NCBI RefSeq assembly: GCF_003013715.1
Contig: NC_072815.1
Location: 124,001-188,000, forward strand
Reading direction: 5' to 3'
DNA length: 64,000 bases
Source of the DNA: Candidozyma auris
Lineage: Eukaryota > Ascomycota > Pichiomycetes > Serinales > Metschnikowiaceae
Position numbers and translations under genes: made by a program. Shown piece after piece: positions 60,033-64,000 of this stretch (position 1 is the first letter of the stretch; each line of letters opens with the position of its first letter). The notes below the pieces were generated by a model, which did no database searches, was not told where the DNA came from, and saw nothing but the letters and a program-made list of their open reading frames with translations.

Positions 60033-61085
60033 ATGGCTATCTCACATAAGGATTTGGCTCTTGCCATTATCCAATTTTTGGAAACAAGCGTCTCTAGCAA
60101 AGTCGTTCTGGAAGAGTATGCTGAATCTATGGATGTCGCAATCGACTGCATTGCCGACGCTTTCGAAGTCGACAAGGCAGAAGCGTCCAGCATTGCCTCC
60201 AAGTTCGGTGGCTTGTCTTTGCTTGACACTGTCAACAAATCTGGTGCTTCCAGTACTGATGTGAAGGAGGAAGTTGTCGAAGTTGACGCCGATACCAAGG
60301 CGAAGGCAGATGCCGCTAAAGCTGAGGGTAACAAAGCCATGGCCGCCAAAGACTTTGACACTGCCATTCCCAAATACACCGAGGCTATTGCTTTGGACCC
60401 AACCAACGTGGTATACTTGTCCAACAGAGCCGCCGCTTACTCTTCTGTGTCTCAGCACGAGAATGCCGTCAAGGACGCTGAAGCTGCCATCAAGATGAAG
60501 CCTGACTTCTCTAAAGCTTACTCGAGACTTGGGTTGGCCCAATACGCTTTGGGAAATGCTAAGGCTGCTATGGAGGCATACAAGAAGGGTTTGGACGTTG
60601 AAGGCAGCACTCCAAGTGATGCCATGAAGAGAGGATACGAGACAGCGAAGAAAAGAGTCGAGGCTGAATTGGAGAGCTCCATCGCCACCAACGAGCCTGA
60701 GTCGACTGAGAGAGGCACCGATGCAAGTTCTGGCTCTGGCTCTGGCTCTGGTGCTGGCTCTGGTGCTGGTGCCGGTGGCATGCCAGACTTTTCGTCGATG
60801 TTTGGCGGCGGAGGTGGTGGCATGCCCAACTTTGCTGAGATGATGAACAACCCACAGGTGATGGAAGCGGCACGTAATTTGATGTCGAATCCCAACGCTC
60901 TTGAAGGTTTGATGAGCAACCCTGCCGTGCGCCAGATGGCCCAGAACATGGGTCTCGGGGGCGAGAATGGCGGAGGACTCGAGAACCTCATGAACAACCC
61001 TATGTTGCAAAACATGGCCCGTAACTTCATGGGTGGCCAGGGCGGTTCCGGTGGCTCCCAGGGAAACAGCGGTGGCAGCCAGTGA
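60033..61085 (+). CDS. SGT2: Small glutamine-rich TPR co-chaperone SGT2
   Basis: 350 residues. N-terminal dimerisation domain (about 1-75, binds the Get4/Get5 ubiquitin-like domain) beginning 'MAISHKDLALAIIQFLE'; three TPR repeats about 92-200 ('AEGNKAMAAKDFDTAIPKYT', 'YLSNRAAAYSSVSQHENA', 'AYSRLGLAQYALGNAKAA') that hold Hsp70/Hsp90 tails; a Gly/Ser linker; then two Met/Asn-rich STI1-like helices ('MMNNPQVMEAARNLMSNP') and a Gly/Gln/Ser tail that captures tail-anchored substrates. It hands tail-anchored proteins to Get3 in the cytosol. A 351-codon minus-strand frame over the gene is a codon-bias shadow. The promoter has a heat-shock element. Confidence 0.96.
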   Translation: MAISHKDLALAIIQFLETSVSSKVVLEEYAESMDVAIDCIADAFEVDKAEASSIASKFGGLSLLDTVNKSGASSTDVKEEVVEVDADTKAKADAAKAEGNKAMAAKDFDTAIPKYTEAIALDPTNVVYLSNRAAAYSSVSQHENAVKDAEAAIKMKPDFSKAYSRLGLAQYALGNAKAAMEAYKKGLDVEGSTPSDAMKRGYETAKKRVEAELESSIATNEPESTERGTDASSGSGSGSGAGSGAGAGGMPDFSSMFGGGGGGMPNFAEMMNNPQVMEAARNLMSNPNALEGLMSNPAVRQMAQNMGLGGENGGGLENLMNNPMLQNMARNFMGGQGGSGGSQGNSGGSQ

Positions 61086-61339
61086 GAGCAGGAGCAAGAT
61101 GATATGACCTAATTCGACAATGTATACGTAAATAGCATGCTAGAATACCACGTGAAGAAATATATTTAATATTAGACCACAGGCAGACATATGTAGATAA
61201 CTATGGGAAGAAACGCGTTGATCTCTTGGTGCTAAGTGCACTCCCACTATTTACACCAAGTGCTTACAGCAAACCTATCAACCAAACCCATCAAAAAACA
61301 CATAATTAATAAAGAACAAAGCTATTCTCTTTAGCTTTT

Positions 61340-63781
61340 ATGAATACAGCCCGTCAGTCGTCCATCACGGTGGCAGTGCGTGTGCGTCCCTTCACGCCAG
61401 CAGAAGAGAACAAGCTCATCCTGCCGCCAGGGAAACCGCTCTTCATAGGCGATGGAGCCCTTTCAGGAAGCCTGGACAGCACCAGCGAAGAAAATGGCAG
61501 GTCACATTTGATTCCTCGAGGAATACGCAGAATTGTCGATGTCGTGGACGACAAGATGCTCATATTCGATCCTCCGGCCACAAACCCGCTAACATCAATG
61601 CAAAGAAATGCGTTTCCCAACTCCAACATGAGAGCACGAATACGAGACTACCGATTTGTATTTGACAGTCTTTTTGACGAAAACACGCTGCAGCAGCAGA
61701 TCTACGAGGCTACTACGAGACCTCTTCTAGACAGCATCTTGGACGGGTACAACGGTACAGTGTTTGCGTATGGAGCCACTGGGTGTGGAAAGACGCACAC
61801 GATTCTGGGCACACCAACAGACCCCGGGGTGATTTTTCTAACGATGAAGGAATTGTACGAGCGAATCGACGCTTTGGCGGATACGAGGTTGTTTGATGTG
61901 AACATCTCATTTTTGGAGATCTACAACGAAACGATCCGAGACTTGTTGGAGCCCGAGACGCCGTCGAAAAAGTTGGTGTTGCGGGAAGATTGCAAAAAGC
62001 GAATCATGGTGTCGAACTTGCTGTCTCGGCTGCCTGCATCGGTAGAAGAGGTGATGGACTTGTTGGTGGTGGGCAACCAGAACAGAACGCTGTCTCCAAC
62101 GGAGGCGAACGCGGCTTCACTGAGATCTCACGCTGTGTTGCAAATCAATGTCAGCTCACGAAGTCGAACGGCCTCTTTGGATCAAGAGCACACCTTTGCA
62201 ACCTTGTCTATCATTGACTTGGCCGGCAGTGAACGTGCGGCAGCGACCAAGAATCGAGGGGCGAGGCTCAACGAAGGTGCCAACATCAACAAGTCGCTTT
62301 TGGCGTTGGGGAATTGTATCAATGCCTTGTGTGACCCACGTAGGAAAAACCACGTACCTTACAGGGATCTGAAGCTCACCAGGCTCTTGAAGTTCTCTCT
62401 CGGAGGGAATTGCAAAACCGTCATGATAGTGTGTGTTTCTCCGCTGTCACAACATTATGACGAAACTTTAAACACCCTTAAGTACGCTAATCGTGCCAAA
62501 GAGATCAAGACAAAGCTCATAAGGAACCGCCAGAATTTGGATCGCCATGTTGGCTCATACCTCAAGATGATCACCGAACAAAAGCAAGAAATCGAAGAAT
62601 TACGAAATCGAGAATCGAAAGTTGTGGAGACTACGATAGCCAAGCAGCGGTCTCTTGTTGATAGTGCAGTGCTGGAGGCCCTACGAAGTATAGAAGGACT
62701 CAGAAACAGTATTGCTAAACAGCATCAAGAAATTTGGAGAAAATGCTTTCTGTTAGCTAAAAGGAAACTTCTATTGCTTCTCAAAGAGGACCTTCACATC
62801 CTCATTCATTCATTGAAGAAACTACAGGACGCAAGGAGTGGCTATCACCCTTTTCATGAGAAATCTAAACATCTACTAATCCAGGCGGAACAACTTGTTC
62901 ACAAGAGTAATGAACAAATTATCAATCTTGAACACATTTATGACCAGCATTCAGAGATAGATCACATCTTCAGCAAAACCATTGACTTCACTCTTAAAAA
63001 GCTTCAGGAATCAGAAGGGTGGACTCAGCAGCTTACAATGATGTTCGAGTCCATGATTTTTCACACCAAAGAGCGGTTTCAAAAGGACTTGCTCGTGAAC
63101 TCGTCTGTTTTATTTGACTATCTAGTAGGCGAACTAAAGCCATTCAATTTCGCCTCGCACGGATTAAGCGAGATGATGAGCTGCTTCACAGCTCTCCACA
63201 ACGTCGATAATATGATGGAAAGAGTAGTCAATTCTATGACTGCGGTCACTGAAATCATCTCTGCTTTCAACAACTCGGACTACGACATGGCCATAGAGAA
63301 GGCCACGTCCAAGTTTATTCAGTTGAAATTGCAGCGAGATGAGCTTTCGGAAGAGTTAAGCTCCCATAAACTTGCAAACCCACCTAAACTTCAGCATAGA
63401 GGCAAGGATAAACGGACCTCCACATCCCCATTGCGGCTGTCACCGCCACGAGCACACAAGAGATCGTTTAAAGTCAATAGCCATCACCAACCTGACGAAC
63501 ATGGCGAAGAAGATATCAGCATGGAAGACTCTTTTGCCAATCGGAGCGCGATGGACCAGGACTCATCGCCTCCGTTGAGAGTAACGGAGAATCGACCCGT
63601 GCTTGACGTTCTAGATCTCAACAACGACACTCGTGTCGAAAAAACGGCTTCCGTGCCAGCCTTTCAAGACAACGGCATCTCGCTTCGAGCACCTTTGCTC
63701 AACAAAGGAGCCAGTACGAAGGTTGTGAAGAGAGACTTGACCCCGTTGACCAATGAAAACCTCCAGAGGGAGATCGATTGA
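61340..63781 (+). CDS. KIP3: Kinesin-8 motor KIP3
   Basis: 813 residues. N-terminal motor domain about 8-400: 'ITVAVRVRPF', the kinesin-8 insertion near 'IPRGIRRIVDVVDDKMLIFD', P-loop 'GATGCGKTH' (about 145-153), switch I 'NAAS(CTG)RSH' (CTG codon 261), switch II 'DLAGSERA', and 'NKSLLALGNCINAL'. The neck linker and a coiled coil follow ('EQKQEIEELRNRESK'), then a long helical region and a basic, Ser/Pro-rich tail. Kip3 walks to microtubule plus ends and shortens them in a length-dependent way, positioning spindle and nucleus. Two CTG codons in the motor (156 and 261) make sense only as serine. Convergent with the minus-strand repeat protein at the window edge. Confidence 0.96.
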   Translation: MNTARQSSITVAVRVRPFTPAEENKLILPPGKPLFIGDGALSGSLDSTSEENGRSHLIPRGIRRIVDVVDDKMLIFDPPATNPLTSMQRNAFPNSNMRARIRDYRFVFDSLFDENTLQQQIYEATTRPLLDSILDGYNGTVFAYGATGCGKTHTILGTPTDPGVIFLTMKELYERIDALADTRLFDVNISFLEIYNETIRDLLEPETPSKKLVLREDCKKRIMVSNLLSRLPASVEEVMDLLVVGNQNRTLSPTEANAASLRSHAVLQINVSSRSRTASLDQEHTFATLSIIDLAGSERAAATKNRGARLNEGANINKSLLALGNCINALCDPRRKNHVPYRDLKLTRLLKFSLGGNCKTVMIVCVSPLSQHYDETLNTLKYANRAKEIKTKLIRNRQNLDRHVGSYLKMITEQKQEIEELRNRESKVVETTIAKQRSLVDSAVLEALRSIEGLRNSIAKQHQEIWRKCFLLAKRKLLLLLKEDLHILIHSLKKLQDARSGYHPFHEKSKHLLIQAEQLVHKSNEQIINLEHIYDQHSEIDHIFSKTIDFTLKKLQESEGWTQQLTMMFESMIFHTKERFQKDLLVNSSVLFDYLVGELKPFNFASHGLSEMMSCFTALHNVDNMMERVVNSMTAVTEIISAFNNSDYDMAIEKATSKFIQLKLQRDELSEELSSHKLANPPKLQHRGKDKRTSTSPLRLSPPRAHKRSFKVNSHHQPDEHGEEDISMEDSFANRSAMDQDSSPPLRVTENRPVLDVLDLNNDTRVEKTASVPAFQDNGISLRAPLLNKGASTKVVKRDLTPLTNENLQREID

Positions 63782-63895
63782 TCTCACCACGTTCCAATTG
63801 CATTCTACAACTACATACCTAGCATTAGATCAATACGCCTCGAACGAGCAAGGACAGGTCATTTTATACATAGTCAATCGTAACGCATACATAGC

Positions 63896-64000
63896 CTAGT
63901 AGTCTGAGGATCCGTAGGAGCTGTCACCTCTGCCAGAAGAGCCATAAGAGTCGCCACCTCTGCCAGAAGAGCCATACGAGTCACCGCCTCTACCTGAAGA
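63896..64000 (-). CDS. DDR48: Repeat protein, C-terminal end only (DDR48-like, partial)
   Basis: The minus strand is open from the window edge to a TAG (63898-63896), giving the last 34 residues. They consist of a ten-residue repeat of the form GSSGRGGDSY, about two full copies plus a diverged one, ending 'SSYGSSDY'. The repeating 'SYGSS' with short polar spacers is characteristic of the yeast stress protein Ddr48. Other Gly/Ser/Tyr-rich RNA-binding proteins could look similar in so short a piece, so the symbol is tentative. The rest of the gene lies beyond the window. Confidence 0.55.
   Translation of the reverse strand, partial: SSGRGGDSYGSSGRGGDSYGSSGRGDSSYGSSDY

Noticed and set aside
60042..61097. 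351-codon minus-strand frame over SGT2
   Set aside because: It mirrors a codon-biased TPR gene almost exactly and has no domain of its own.

Overview
The window is nuclear DNA of an ascomycete yeast. It carries dense single-copy housekeeping genes with few short introns, about one gene per 2.2 kb, intergenic spacers from under 100 bp to 2.4 kb, and moderate GC. In-frame CTG codons fall where other fungi have serine: the kinesin switch I motif at 62120, the kinesin P-loop flank at 61805, and the calcineurin catalytic core at 15316. This points to a CUG-Ser yeast. GC content and gene style suggest the Clavispora/Metschnikowia/Candida auris side, but the species is an inference. CTG is avoided in the highly expressed genes (RPS1, RNR2). 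Proteins conceptually translated with the standard code should have Ser at CTG.

Layout. 1-17 kb, nearly all on plus: 3' part of ERG2, a MATE transporter, a small minus-strand coiled-coil gene, a G1 cyclin (CLN3-like) behind a 1.9 kb spacer, ROT1, VPS27, SPE1, calcineurin A, and a LOT5/pICln-like gene. 17-25 kb: HID1/ECM30-like (+), then TSR2, ORC1 and TEM1 (-). TEM1 has a 48-nt intron. 25-26.3 kb is unresolved. 26-39 kb (+): RPS1, tricalbin TCB3, RPL6 (intron after a four-codon exon), nucleolar FKBP (FPR3/4), and a xanthine/urate permease. 39-41.6 kb (-): SHE9 and a bacterial-type PI-PLC. 41.6-44 kb is a repeat-bearing spacer. 44-63.8 kb (+): CAF120, RNR2, TSR3, 5-oxoprolinase OXP1 (reading frame broken near its 3' end), a VARP-like VPS9 protein (VRL1), SGT2 and KIP3. 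A DDR48-like repeat protein enters from the right edge on minus.

The genes are a normal eukaryotic mixture: sterol and polyamine synthesis, endosomal sorting (VPS27, VRL1), ER-plasma membrane contact (TCB3), DNA replication and cell cycle (ORC1, RNR2, CLN3, TEM1, KIP3), ribosome production (RPS1, RPL6, TSR2, TSR3, FPR), calcium signalling (calcineurin) and tail-anchored protein targeting (SGT2). There is no operon logic. Several promoters carry readable sites: a Tbf1-type palindrome (RPS1), MCB boxes (RNR2), a heat-shock element (SGT2) and Cbf1 E-boxes (OXP1, RPL6).

I saw no transposon, tRNA, rRNA, CRISPR or bacterial-style system, and nothing I would call a new biological system. The items most worth following are the OXP1 frame break, the intact VRL1, the unresolved 24.9-26.4 kb interval and the repeat-rich spacer at 41.6-44 kb.
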